Shown in pieces: positions 11,859-37,710 of a DNA stretch of 64,000 bases (position 1 is its first letter; every line of letters begins with the position of its first letter). The DNA is taken from the NCBI GenBank assembly GCA_037976565.1, contig CP137672.1, positions 20,608,335 through 20,672,334 of the forward strand. Reading direction: 5' to 3'. The notes under the pieces were generated by a model, which was given only the letters and a program-made list of their open reading frames with translations, had not been told where the DNA came from and made no database searches. A program made the position numbers and the translations under genes. This DNA is from Mesocentrotus franciscanus (Eukaryota > Echinodermata > Echinoidea > Camarodonta > Strongylocentrotidae).

Positions 11859-11884
11859 GCCTATATATATATATATATATATAA
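11771..11884. repeat. (TG)n(TA)n dinucleotide microsatellite
   Basis: A tg run of about 34 bp followed by about 75 bp of alternating ta with two short interruptions. It marks the distal edge of the duplicated SRCR 3' block. Open frames across it are artefacts. Confidence 0.97.
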
Positions 11885-11984
11885 TGGGGTATTTGTTAAT
11901 GACTATCCTTTTGGCTGAAAAGGTGTCACGTGGCACTTTACAATTTGTTATAATTATGTTCACAAGCATGCAATATGTAACAAC

Positions 11985-12345
11985 CTGGACAAAATTAAAA
12001 TTATTCTTTGAGCAAAATATCTATCAGGCACCTTGGTAAAAAAAAATATCAAGCTGACTCTGGACAATATGGTGATGTCTAATTTATGGGAAATTTGTGA
12101 AAATACTAGTTGTGATTGGGTCAAACAAACTGTGGAACGGCGATTGAAAGATTCGCATGCCCAGTATTGGTCTGCTTGTATGTACGATCATTCGCATTGT
12201 GTTAACTATCGAATCTTCAAACATTCGTTATGTTTAGAAAAATACTTAATCGATCTCATTAAAAGAGATCGGACAATTTTAAGTCGTTTTCGCGGTGGCA
12301 ATCATTACTTGCCGATTGTAGCTGGTTTAAAGTTTATTGTAGTTT
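11985..12345 (+). pseudogene. LINE ORF2 C-terminal fragment
   Basis: After a frame shift at the a-run near 12040 the reading is KLTLDNMVMSNLWEICENTS, then ERRLKDSHAQYWSACM and SRFRGGNHYLPIVAG. The last motif matches the region just after the RT domain of many non-LTR elements, ahead of a Cys-rich C-terminal segment. The first part recurs at 63880-64000, which runs off the window. A 965-bp palindrome lies shortly downstream, and the expected Cys-rich segment is missing. Confidence 0.7.
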
Positions 12346-12407
12346 TCTTCTGTTGGAAAAAAAAAATCCTTTGCTCATCCAAAATATTGATATCTATTTC
12401 ATTCTTT

Positions 12408-13372
12408 ATAGTCAGGTGGCTTAGTGAAATTATCGTTACTTGCCGGATAAAAGCACCATTTTTGGTACAGGGCTTCCTTAGGACCTACTAAACGATATTA
12501 GGCTAGGAGCCCCCGGCAAAAATTTCAATTTAAGGGTGTGGGGGCGGGGCGTCTTTTTGGAGTCCCCAAATGAATTTATTACATTGATTTGTTTTTGTAC
12601 AAATGTCATTTTTGGTACAGGGCTTCCTTAGGATCTACTGAACGATATCAGGGTAGAAGCCCCCGGCAAGAGTATCATATAAGGGTGTGGGGCGGGGCGT
12701 CGATCGTAGCCCCCAAATTATTTAGAAGATAATATAACATTGGTTTGTTGTTGTACAAATGCCATTTTTGGTAGAGGGCTTCCTTCGGACATACTGAACG
12801 ATATAAGGGTAGGAGCCTTCATATATGTGTGATTGGGGGCCCCATGGCGTTGTATAACAAAAACTCAATGTTATATTACCTTACAGATTATTTGTGGACT
12901 ACGAGGCGACACCCCTGTCCCACACCCTTATATGATATTCTTGCTGGAGGCTCCTACCCTAATATCGTTCAGTAGGTCCTAAGGAAGCCCTGTACCAAAA
13001 CTGGCATTTGTACAACAACAAATAAATGTTATATTACCTTCTAAATTATTTGGGGGCTACGAGTCGATGCCCCGCCCCACACCCTTATATGATATTCTTG
13101 CCGGGGGCTCTTACCCTAATATCATTCAGTAGGTCCTAAGGAATCCCTGTACCAAACAATGGCATTTTTACAACTACAAATCAATGTTATAAAATCATTT
13201 GGGGGCTCCAAAAAGACGCCCCCGCCCCCACACCCTTAAATTGAATTTTTTGCCGGGGGCTCCTAGCCTAATACTGTTTAGTAGGTCCTAAGGAAACCCT
13301 GTACCAAAAATGGTGCTTTTATCCGGCAAGTAACGATAATCGATAAATTTGACGCTAAGCCACCTGACTATT
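12408..13372. mobile_element. Large palindromic (foldback) element, 965 bp
   Basis: The two ends are exact complements: atagtcaggtggc at 12408-12420 and gccacctgactat at 13360-13372. Inside, taacgataat-type and ccggataaaagcacc segments follow inward on each side, then on each arm about three tandem repeats of roughly 150 bp, each with gtacagggcttccttagg, an acgatat block, gcccccggcaa and a GC-rich ggggcgggg block. Repeat starts on the left arm are near 12459, 12608 and 12762; the right arm is their mirror image. The centre is near 12.88 kb. No protein is encoded. Confidence 0.9.
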
Positions 13373-13627
13373 ATCTTTTTAGTGAAAATGATATAAAGAA
13401 ATTGTGTTTGGATATCAAATTTCATGAAATTTTCATGAACAGCATCTTTTCCTGTGATTTGTTCACATAGTTGTGGATCTCTTGGGCATCTAATCATTTG
13501 CATATTATCCATGTTGACAAATTTCTACTCGTGCAAACTCTCTCACTCCTCACATCCTGATGCAACACACATAATGTCATGTGGGACATATCTATGTCTG
13601 TTGTGATATCTTCACTTTGTGGAACCT

Positions 13628-13906
13628 GGGGGGTGTTTCACAAAGACTAAGATTGACTTTAAGTTGGACTTAAGTATAACAGGCCGTTCATGCCACTGTT
13701 TGCTCTTACCATTTACTGGCATTTGTCTTTCAAGGGACGTACAAATCGTGGTCTCAAATCTACAGAGTTTACATTTTTGATAGTTCATTATTGAAGGAAA
13801 AAATATTATCTAAAGATCATAATGGTGAGAGCAAACAATGGCACGAACGGCCTGTTATACTTAAGTCCAACTTAAAGTCGATCTTAGTCTTTGTGAAACA
13901 CCCCCC
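13628..13906. mobile_element. MITE with terminal inverted repeats (ggggtgtttcac family), copy 1
   Basis: The ends ggggggtgtttcacaaagac and its reverse complement extend inward for about 65 bp, through cgactttaagttggacttaa and aggccgttc. The core contains tttgtctttcaagggacg. A second copy at 46588-46877 has the core inverted relative to this one. Too short to encode a transposase; a non-autonomous DNA transposon is the natural reading. Confidence 0.88.
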
Positions 13907-14892
13907 TGGTGTTTCTGCAAATAAAAAGCAAAATATATAATCATTATTTTTGTTCATCTTTCATATTTAATTTCTATGTTTACAGCATTTGTAGGGTTTC
14001 ATTTCATTTATCCACTTTCTACAAGCTGGCACATTAGGGATGAATGATATATGCTGGCTGGAAGTTACGGAGATATGTTAAGGAAGAAGTGGATTTCAGC
14101 TGCAATCATATTAATATGTTGGTAGACCTCCAACCAAACATTTCCCCCTCAGAGTGTAAATTGATGAAAATGTCTGGAAAGAAATTGAGATATAACAGAT
14201 CCCTAACCGTGTCACACCATAACTCTGAAATGAAATCATACTTGAGACTATACGTGCTGTAATTAAGAATAATATATTGAAAAGATCTTCCATCTAATTG
14301 ACACAAAGCATCTATTTCTATTCATGCAAATGATTTTAACAAGAAATCAAACTTCTTTGTCGTTTGACCCTAGAAGGACCCGTTGTCTTTATAAAAAAAA
14401 TTAATCGCTATTTACAAGAAAGTAAAGATCTTTTGGGCCAATTTGAGAGGAGGCCTTTTTATTTTCCATCAAACTAAGCGAGAAGCAAACTCAAAATTAA
14501 CTTTCATTTGAGAATTACGACACACAAAATATAGGGGCCATCTTGCAAGGCGTGTAGCCCCCAAAAAAAAAAGCACAAGAAGAACAAAAAAAAAGAGATG
14601 GAAAAAGGGGGAAAGAGATAATTTTTGTGAGTTAAAGGAGAAAGGAAAAAAATGAAAGAGAATTAAACAACGATAGAAGAGAGGTGCGAGAGCATGAGGA
14701 ATTGCATTTCTAATAAAAGAATAATGGGATAACAACACAGTTTATACACTGGAGATAATTTATGCAAGTACTACTGGTGAAGTACCAGACCACCGTCTTT
14801 GTGCATTGTGTAGCAACGAAGCATATACAACGTCTCGCGACGTGACAGATCACTTTTCTCTAACTTCTAACCAATCAGAAGGCCTCGTTTTT
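13907..14892. other. No gene recognised
   Basis: AT-rich spacer. Short open frames occur on both strands near 14.1-14.3 kb, but they overlap one another and match nothing I recognise. A purine-rich stretch lies at about 14570-14680. Confidence 0.6.
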
Positions 14893-15345
14893 TTCCAGGA
14901 AGTGCCTGAAAATGCACCTAATGTGGTTCTAAAATCGCAAATGCTTCCTACTACGGGAGGGCGTTCTGACCCCCTCCAAGACCCACCCCCGCTTGGTCGC
15001 TCCTCTCCCTCGCCGCTGACGCCTCGCTTGCAAAAGATCCCTACTCTTGGAGGGGGTAGGAGAAAGCAAGTTCACGTCATATTACTCCAGGAAGTGCCCT
15101 AAAATGCACCTAATGTGGTTCTAAAATTGCAAATGCTTCATACTCAGGGAGGGGGTCAGAACCCCTCCCACACCCACCCCCGCTTGGTTGCTCCGCCTTC
15201 TCGCCGCTAACGCCTCACTTGCAAAGGATCTCTACTCTTGGAGGGGTAGGAGAAAGCAATTTTACGTCACATTACTCCAGGAAGTGCCTGAAAATGCGCC
15301 TAATGTGGTTCTAAAATTGCAAATGTTTCCAGGAAGTGCCTAAAG
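14893..15345. repeat. Tandem repeat, period about 194 bp, 2.3 copies
   Basis: Copies start with ccaggaagtgcc near 14896, 15088 and 15280, followed by aatgcacctaatgtggttct, a caaatgctt block, ctccaagacccacccccgct-type GC-rich sequence and ctactcttggaggggg. The third copy is cut short at about 15345 by an end of another MITE family. Confidence 0.85.
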
Positions 15346-15377
15346 GGCAATACAACATCTTTTTTTTAGGCCTAATG
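15346..15377. mobile_element. Solitary terminal repeat of the aggcctaaaaaaaga MITE family
   Basis: Reads taaagggcaatacaacatct then a t-run and aggcct. It is the same end sequence as the MITEs at 56629-56824 and 60375-60551. No partner end is nearby. Confidence 0.6.
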
Positions 15378-16320
15378 TACGAACACGTTTAAACTTAGTA
15401 AAATTCTGTCGAAAAATAATGCTTCGTTTTCATTAATTTAATTATGTGCACAAAACGTGTTATGAGTTCAATATTAAATTTTTGTTTCTCTTTTTTGTCT
15501 TATATCAAATAATTAAATTGATATCATGAATATTTTCAGTAATTCATTAATTCAAATAACAATTTACTTGTGCCAGTAACTTTCTTTTTCAATTGCTTCC
15601 TTTAATTTTGTCATTAATTATCATTGTAATTATTAAAGATACTATGTTCCTTTTGCAGCCAACATCAAATTCTGTAGAACTTTGCAGGAATTATGAATAT
15701 GTCATGTATGTCCTATCTGTGAAATTTAATCGTTAGCAGTGTCCTAATATTCAAATTATGCAAGGAAACTCGTTTACTTGCTAGACTACACTGTCAGACA
15801 CTATTGAGTGACTGACTGGCTTTTTTCATCTTTGGTAATAACACACATAAAATTAGCTGTAAAGGGTACATGAGCATTTGTCTACATCAATATCCCACTT
15901 CCTGTAATGACCAAAATTAAACTGATTGAATCTTTGCGCAGCATAAAACGTACGACCATTCGGTACAATGGTCTGAAAAATCAGACTATTACTTACTGGC
16001 TCTATAGCTCCTAAGTCGATTCGACAACTAATAGTCGTTATTTTCCCACTTAAAGACATTTTTAAGCCCCCTTTTTTAGGGAAGTTCTAAATTAGTATTG
16101 TCTTTCAAATGCCGTTGGAATTTAACCTTTTCATTTTGTTGGCCTGCAAATGGGACATAGTACCTTTAATATATATATATTTTTGTTTATTAATATTAAT
16201 ATTATTATTATTATTAATATTATTTTTATTTTTATTATCATAATTTTTTCTCACTATTGTCGATAGTGTTATTTTTCGTTGATTAACATTAATTCGATTT
16301 GAATTGTATATTGAAGAGTG
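15378..16320. other. AT-rich spacer, no gene recognised
   Basis: One minus-strand frame (15853-16059) encodes 68 residues with no recognised motif. An ATT-type repeat lies at 16190-16245. Nothing else can be supported. Confidence 0.5.
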
Positions 16321-16422
16321 TTATTTGCCAAATTCAAACTGATTGTAAACTTCTCCAATACCCCAATGTGGGTGACATAATAATAAATTGTCATTGTCAT
16401 TGTCATTGTCATTGTCATTTGC
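16321..16422 (+). mobile_element. Retroposon 3' tail with (TTGTCA)n
   Basis: The sequence ctccaataccccaatgtggg is followed by gacataataataaa and six tandem copies of a 6-bp unit, attgtc. This is the usual look of the 3' end of a severely 5'-truncated LINE or SINE. Confidence 0.55.
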
Positions 16423-16779
16423 CAGTATTTATGCTCTGTTATACCCTTTGTTTGCTCTGTCTTAGCTGCGCGCATCTGACTTAAAGGCAACCTGAATGTA
16501 ATTAAGATCGAGGGCCTGATTCCAAAGGAGCAAGGGCGTCCTCATGAAAATGCAAATCGTTGTTCAAGATAACATAAATTCACCTCTAAATTCAGAATTC
16601 CCCGCGTGCCATTATATTTCAACATCGGCCTGCCGCCTCGGTGAAACATCACTCGAGAAATCCTGAATTTTTGGGTTCATATATGTAGTTATAATGAACG
16701 CCTGAGCATACAATATTTGTATAATATGTATGGTGTGGTGTGCACGTATTAGCTAATCTTATCAGTACAGATAATTTTG

Positions 16780-18175
16780 TAAAAACTGTGTCATCATCAT
16801 GTAAATTATTTATCGAGAATAGATGGAGAAATTCAATCTTTGTTGATAAAAGGAAGACAGCTAATGCTAAATATAAACTTGGAACTTATCGAAATTTTAA
16901 ACAATCTTTGAGCACCTAAAAATATGTAAGGTAGAATGTCAAAATAGATCAAACAGACGTGCTTTGGCTTTGTTTAGATAAGATAAGTTAAGATAAGATA
17001 TCATTTATTGTCTTCTTCCCAAAAAAGAAGAAGCTTGCCATCCAGGTGAATCGAACATATTACATAAAATTACACAACTTATACAAAATTAATAAAATAA
17101 GTACATTCATATTCAAAATATCAAAATGCATAAAAGTATGAATAAATAAATATAAATTACATACATATGATACAAATTACATATAACATGATAGGTGAAG
17201 GAAAGAAGACTACAATGAAGAAAAAGAAGAAAAAACCGACCCCTCCCCCGGCTTCAATCTCCTAGATACAAGAGAGACAGAGAGACTAGAGAGAGAAATG
17301 GAATGAAAAGCGAAAAAAGAAAGGAAAGTAACAGAAAGAAAAGGAGAGAGGGAGAGAAAGAGATGAATTAGATGAAGATAAGAGAGGGTCAGGAGAGGAG
17401 GATAAGAGAGAGTCAGGAGAGAAAGGAAGAGGGAGAAAGTACATAGCATATAAAAAAAAGTTTTAAAAGTTACTGGGAGGGCAGCTGCACTGCTGCTGCT
17501 CAGAGGAAAAGTACACAAGGTAAGGTAAATTACAAACGACGAGATGTTCCATATGAAGAAAGATAACTGTGTTCTTTGTAATTCTAGTAACATAGAAGAT
17601 GAGTTTAAATGCGGTTGTGCCCCTATACCTCTTGAAACTGGGCGTTATCAAAATGTTCCATATGAAGAAAGATACTGTGTTCTTTGTAATTCTAGTAACA
17701 TAGAAGATGAGTTCCACTGTTTTATGATTTGTTCTGCATATAATGACATCAGATCACAACTTCTTAATGATATACTAGAACATGACCATACGTTTTCGGA
17801 TCTTTCTACTTACCATCAATTTCTTTACCTAATTTCAGCCGACTCACTAAGCAGTTTAATAGCAAGTTTTGCAAACCAAATCCTAACAACTCGCCATGAA
17901 TTTTTGTACTACTTAAATGAATATTTTTTTTCCTGTCTTTTGTTGTTGTTGTTGGTATGTTTTTAGTGCATGCCAACCAACTTTCAATTACACTGTAATA
18001 CATGAATATTCTTGTTTCTGTGTTTGTGATTATGTTATATTTATACTATGTTACCATGTCAAATTGTTTATGACTGTTATTTTTGATGTATCACTCATAA
18101 GCCTCTTTAGGCCGCCCGTCTGATGACGGGTGTGATTTTTCAATAAAGAAATAAACTAAACTAAACTAAACTATT
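16780..18175 (+). mobile_element. LINE 3' end fragment with internal insertion and duplication
   Basis: The decayed reading KLGTYRNFKQSL then CQNRSNRRALALF (about 16860-16975) is followed by about 560 bp of unrelated repeat. The Cys-rich C-terminal part resumes at 17544: ETGRYQNVPYEERYCVLCNS, NIEDEFHCFMICSAYNDIRS. About 65 bp of this part is present twice (17544-17612 and 17655-17723). The 3'UTR has a strong hairpin, cgcccgtc-tgat-gacgggtg (18115-18134), then aataaagaa and a (taaac)n tail ending near 18172. This is a typical non-LTR 3' end; a CR1-like or related clade is possible but not shown. Confidence 0.7.
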
Positions 18176-18183
18176 ATATTGTG

Positions 18184-19272
18184 TGGGCTTATACAAAACA
18201 CTCGGGTCGCGGCGCGCTGGAAAACACTCGGGTCACGGCTTGCTGTGCCATTTTTTTTTTAATGGTGTCTTCTAATCGGCCCTACACGCTGGGAAAATCT
18301 TATCTTAAATTAGCGACTGTTTTTAACCATTTTTCCAATGAGGGTGCGTGGGGAAATTTACTTAAGAAAGAAGTTGGAAGTTGCGATTGTTTTTTTTTAA
18401 TGATAGAAAAATAAGAAGACAAGAATTAAGGCTGACATTAGGAAAGACAAAATACTAGGTGGATAAAGTGAATTTTAGAGAAAGTGTAATACTACAAGGG
18501 AATATGATAGACCTATTAATAGGATGGAAACAAGGAAGAATGGAAAGAGCGAGAAGATGAATTGTGGGAAATTAAGAACTACCAAGAGAGGAATACAAAG
18601 AAAAAATCTTAAGGAATTGAAAGAATTCGTTGGCCAGATTTAACAGTGATAAAGATAAAAAGAAAAGAGTGGAGACAATCAAAAATTACATGATAGAAAA
18701 AATAGAAGGGAAACAAAGAGATCGAATAAAAGAAAGAATATTTTTTAAAGACCGACATATGAAAATAAAGTGAGGAATAAGTAGTATGGAAATTACAAGG
18801 AATTATGGAAATATAGAAAGAGAAGAGGAATTGTGGAAAACAAAGAAGAAATTATAGAAGAAAATGGAAAAGAGAGAAATACAAGAACAGAGTATAATAT
18901 AGGCCTAACGGAAAATTGTGGTAGAATGCACCAGAATAATTAATTAACATAAAGATGGGGAAGATGAATTGCAGAAAATAAAGAATTACATTGTAGGCCT
19001 AGAAGAAAAGAGGAATGAAGGGGGAAATGAAGGGAGAGAAAGAATTAAAGATGTAGAAGAACGAGTTTTTTTAATGTCATAAGACATCACAAGAAGATAG
19101 GGGAAACCAACAAAGAATATCGTAATGATTACATGATGGAATAAAAAAATATTTAAAAAATCCCCTCTTATAAAGCCGATTTGAAGACATCATTACAAAA
19201 AAATTGGCCCAGCTAGCCGTGACCCGAGTGTTTTCCAGCCCGCCGCGACCCGAGTGTTTAGAATAAGCCTAT
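18184..19272. mobile_element. Non-autonomous DNA transposon, 1.09 kb, with about 65-bp terminal inverted repeats
   Basis: The left end reads ggcttatacaaaacactcgg; the right end is its near-complement, ccgagtgtttagaataagcc. Each end contains two copies of aaacactcgggtc-cggc, separated by a short spacer. The interior is A/G-rich with no long frame. A target-site duplication could not be assigned with confidence. It abuts the edge of the duplicated SRCR 3' block. Confidence 0.85.
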
Positions 19273-20596
19273 GTACATGTATGCGTACAAATTCTTGGGT
19301 ACATTTCTATCTCTGACTCGGTCAAGATTTAACTCTATCTCACAAGTACTTATATCTCGATAAGTTCCAGTCTCACTCTCTCCTTCTCTTTTCTTCTATC
19401 TCCTTCAGTCTCCCTCTTTCTTTCACTATCTCTTCTTCTTTTTCTGTTTTTCCCTCCGCTTCTCGTTCTCATGCCATCTCTCTCCTTTTCATAATCTCTC
19501 TCTCCATTCTATTCCCCACCTGTGCCTCATTCACTGTCTATGACATTTCCTGAGTTTAGCAAAGAGTTTGGTAATCCACACCTTTCAATTATAATCATAA
19601 TTAATCAAAATTTATCAAAAAATCAACCTCGTGCAATTTCAACGCCTTGTCCATCACCTGTTGACATATTACGTAATCTTAATATGATATCTATAGGGTA
19701 TTGAAATTGCACTTGAGTTGATTTCTTGAAAGTCTTTGCGATCACACACAAAGGAAGAGACGATACCAAAAAAAAAACGTGCAATGCAGAAAGAATTTAA
19801 TCCTAAAGAAACCATAGAATACTTTAAATCTGGATCCAGTTAGTAGGCCCCTACCACGAATCATAATCAAATTGAAGGGAAGCGTGAAAAACTTTCGACC
19901 ATCAAATTCTTTGTACCCAAGAAAAGCAACAGTCCTAAACGAAACATTTTTATTCCGACGAATAACCCCAAGATTTTACGAATTCAAATAGTTTCATTTA
20001 TTCCACATTATCCCACCAATTTTGATTATCTACCAAAATCATACAAGAAAATTACAATTTGAAATACATGGTGATCAATATCAAAATTTCCGTCCCCAAT
20101 GATGATTGAATAAATAATAAATCTAGGTAAAATGTTAGAATTAATTTACTTCCACTTTAGATTTGATTAGGATTTTCATTTCAAGAAAACACAAAAAAAT
20201 GTCATCATATAATACGTACTTCTGGATAATATATGGCTTGAAGACATTATAATACACAATGACTGTGTATTCTTGGCCGAAATTAATCAACTTTGAAAAT
20301 GTAACTTTCATTACGACTGATTAATAAAATTGATTTTATTAATGTATACAGTAATAATATTCATTTCTTGTACAGCGCATATCACATTATATATAACGTC
20401 CCATACGCGCTTCCAAGAGCTTTGGAAATTATTACCCTATAGCTTTAGCTTTAACTGTAATTTTGTTATGTGGGGTGAACAGATTATGTAGTTCTTGATA
20501 TTTATTCTGTTTATGGAGTTATCTACTATCTATTCGGCTTTCATAACATACACCGTTATAAGTTACCTTGTATGAAAAATGACTATTCAATTATTA

Positions 20597-20747
20597 TTGG
20601 GGATCATTCTCATCAAGCCAATTCTGGCTTTCATGATTCCCCACTTCCTTTTATCTTATGTTGATAATGAACGAACATGTATATACTTCTGATGTTTTTT
20701 AAAAGAAAGTGAAATAAATGAAATGAAATGAAATGAAATGAAATGAA
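20597..20747 (+). mobile_element. 5'-truncated retroposon tail with (TGAAA)n
   Basis: About 150 bp ending in an aaatg-type pentamer run. It is absent from the two paralogous sites near 46370 and 10370, where attcaattatta is followed almost directly by the cgggcaaccggt landmark. The empty sites show that it inserted after the block was duplicated. Confidence 0.75.
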
Positions 20748-20789
20748 ACGGGCAACCGGTAACAAAAAATGAGGCAGCTTTGCACTATA

Positions 20790-21009
20790 CACAAAGCAAA
20801 CTTTAGCATCTTTAATAGGTTCCTACTCAGGTGAACGTTATACCTCAATGTACTTTACAATACCAGCTCACCACATGCAATAGAGATGGAAAACAGTTAA
20901 ATCCTTGAAAATAGATAACATGAAAAGAGTATAGATGGAAGAGAGTGGCAAAAAGACTTTAAATCGGGTCACTGTAACACCCGAGATGTACACGTTCTCT
21001 CAGCATCGT
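20790..21009 (-). other. Probable 3'UTR terminal exon of gene 2
   Basis: The acceptor ttttgcag (complement of 21010-21017) precedes acgatgctgag. The ATTAAA poly(A) signal is at 20811-20816 on the minus strand. It is the counterpart of 10104-10325. The intron from 21805 to 21010 would lie wholly within the 3'UTR. Confidence 0.55.
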
Positions 21010-21607
21010 CTGCAAAATTAAAAAGAATAAAAATGAAGTAGACGGACTTTAATATTTCAGATGTTAATGATTTTACAAACATCTACATAACTCATTTACC
21101 ATTTTAAAAGTTAAAATGCATGACAAAATCGACATATGATGAGAAGTATTTTTGGTTTTAGCGAAATATACTTCAAGGTGGCGTCCTAAAAAACTGTAAT
21201 CAGCCTTCACACACCATGACGTCATGGATGAAAAGAACTACCAGAGAATGGGAAGAATGGATTAAGTTGATTTATTATAGAGAAGAAGAAGGGGCGGCAC
21301 AATTAAGTCCGAAAGTTCTATCAAAAGACCTTAAAATGGTACCAGGTTACAGGTTACAGGTGTGCCGTCTGGATTGAAACATTCCATGACAACAACTAAA
21401 AATAATAAAGGTCTAAAGTATGAATTTAATATCTACATAATATACCCCAAAATTTGGATGGCTTGGAATGTACCCTCTGTGCCCCCCCCCCCTCGTTTCA
21501 TTAAATTTAACACAAATAACAAGTGTCAAAATTCAATGACAAATTCGCTGACAGCCAATCAGATATAGTTGTTTCAGTAGCTTGTAACAGTTATCTTAAC
21601 TTGTTAT

Positions 21608-21770
21608 TAGGGACTTTTAGATTTACACGACGAGAACGTGGACCGCCACGTGTGATATCCTTTTAGGGTAATGTGACGTCCTTTTAAGGCACTGCCGGGC
21701 ACGGCCCAGTGCCTTAATACATTCACACGTTGCAGTCCACTATGTCGACGTGCAAATCTAAAAGTCCCTA
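21608..21770. mobile_element. 163-bp MITE with gggacttttagattt terminal repeats and TA duplication
   Basis: The ends tagggacttttagatttaca and its complement (tgcaaatctaaaagtcccta) are bounded by TA on both sides, as for Tc1/mariner-type insertions. The paralogous sites near 9500 and 48570 lack it. It sits in the 3'UTR intron of gene 2. Confidence 0.82.
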
Positions 21771-21815
21771 GTGATGAACCGTGCCCGGCCATGTTTAGTA
21801 TTTACCTTCACGCAG

Positions 21816-36075
<14,260 letters not shown>

Positions 36076-36300
36076 TTTGATGTTGAGATGGCGATGGGTG
36101 ATACAGGCTGGAAAGATGAACTCGCTGATTCAAAGTCGGTTGATGAGAGGATCTTCGCTGATACTTAAACTATAACGCCGTCGACCCGTTCCAGATGTAC
36201 TGTGGCGACTTCACTCGCTGTTCCCGCCGTTTTATCTTCTTGGGGATTTTTCGGTTAGACTTGGGAAGCAGACTCCGATAAAACTATTTTTCTGAAACAA
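36076..36300 (-). promoter_or_regulatory. Putative 5'UTR and core promoter of gene 2
   Basis: In minus-strand order: gataaaacggcggg, a TATA-like gttatagtttaag about 95 bases before the ATG, then agtatcagcgaagatcctc and a leader to cccatcgccatctcaacatc. The GC content is locally higher than in the flanking intron. Placement is inferred from the first exon only; the start site is not known. Confidence 0.35.
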
Positions 36301-36571
36301 ATTTGAAGATCAAAAGCCACCAGCATGCTGGTGTTGGTAAGAGGTTTAGCAGGATCACCTTTCGAGATCAGGATATATCGAGCACCCTTAGGAAATCGAC
36401 AAACAAACCACTTAATTTTGCGCTTTAAGTTCAAGTATCTAAGGGCATATGGCGTGTTTTTCCATTTACTGACAAACCAAGGAAGCCTCTAAAATATAAC
36501 GAATATAACGATGAAATTTTGATTCTTGATTCTTGATTAACTCATGTGTTACATAATTTTATGTTAACATA

Positions 36572-36905
36572 TGTTAGGGTAGCCGCACGGCGTATTTTGA
36601 ATTTGTGGAGAGCGAAAACCTGCGGCTGCCGTACGGCCTTGAAGTGATGACGCACGGCGACCCGTACGGCCTGTAAAGATAGGGATACGCCCTAGGGTGA
36701 CCCTGAGGTCACCGCAGATTCTCTGCGGCCGCCGCAAGTATCTCTCGATTTTGGGGGCGTACGGCCGCCGTATCCCAGCCGTAGAGCAAATGTGACCTAG
36801 GCATAACGAATGTGACCGTGGGAATGCTGCGGCGGCCCTATAATTGCTATTGGCCGTAGATATTTTAAACCGCACGGCCGCCGCGGCAAATGTGACCTAG
36901 GCATA
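36572..36905. mobile_element. GC-rich MITE, shortened copy
   Basis: Shares gttagggtagccgcacggcg, aaagatagggatacgcccta and the ends gcaaatgtgacctaggcata with the element at 33850-34393. A second end (caaatgtgacctaggcata) is repeated internally at 36786-36804, suggesting nested or rearranged copies. Confidence 0.78.
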
Positions 36906-37710
36906 AATGTCAATAAAACGCAATATATGTATTTTCATAAAAGAGGATATCTAGTACCTAGAAACATAAAAATATACATAGATAATACGCTCTTGCGAAG
37001 AAGTGAAAGTTTACTTTGTTGGGGTGTTACTTTGAATGAATCCTTGAATTGGAAGGAGCATATTACATCGTAAGCTAATGCCTAGATTACATTTGGCCTG
37101 CGATTAGTCTACGGAGCCCGTATCCTGCCCGTATCCCCTTTTCCGTGCGGCCTCCGTACGGGGGCAGGAGGCGGCCGTGAGATTTTCGTACGGATTCACG
37201 GGCTCCGTGGGGCTCCGCGGCCTCTTCGATTTTGTTTCGCAGAAAGTTATACACATTTGAAAATCGTAAGCCTGTAGTCCGTAGACATGTCGTACGTGTC
37301 ATTGCACAATCCCCGCACGGGCATCGCGCGGAGGACTCTGTATTATGTATTGTTTCACCAATCTCTAAATTGTAAGAAAATAATGTAAAAACAAACACAT
37401 ACATAAACTACGTGTACACACCCTAACAAGCCACAAACCTGACCTGTTCACCATTTTACAATTACCCACTTGTGTTTTTTTATGTAGTCTGTCAATACTG
37501 AGTTATGTATTATACGGTCTACTTTTCCCCTTTCTTCACCTTGTTTCTCATTGAATGCTGTACTTGTTTGTTTTTATCTTCTTAATCGTTTGATTGAAAT
37601 GTCATAGTTTTATAATGTTTTTATTGTACATTGACTGTTTTTTTACACATTGTTTTAATTGATGTTGGAATTTGAAAATAAATGATTTGAATTGAATTGA
37701 ATTGAATTGA
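36906..37710 (+). mobile_element. Jockey/CR1-like LINE 3' fragment, split by a GC-rich element
   Basis: Near 36960-37076 the plus strand reads KIYIDNTLLRRSESLLCWGV then TLNESLNWKEHIT, the late RT/thumb motif common in CR1 and Jockey-type LINEs (WGVTLDENLSWKEHI). From about 37085 to 37405 a GC-rich cggcc/gtacgg element intervenes. The 3'UTR then runs to ataaatgatttgaattg with a (ttgaa)n tail ending near 37708. No functional protein. Confidence 0.65.

Noticed and set aside
15853..16059. 68-codon minus-strand ORF with a balanced amino-acid content
   Set aside because: No recognisable domain, no splice context and no second copy to compare; not enough to call a gene.
36235..36260. A ggggatttttc word upstream of gene 2, tempting as an NF-kappaB site
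   Set aside because: It lacks the cc end of the consensus and a single near-match in AT-rich DNA has little weight.
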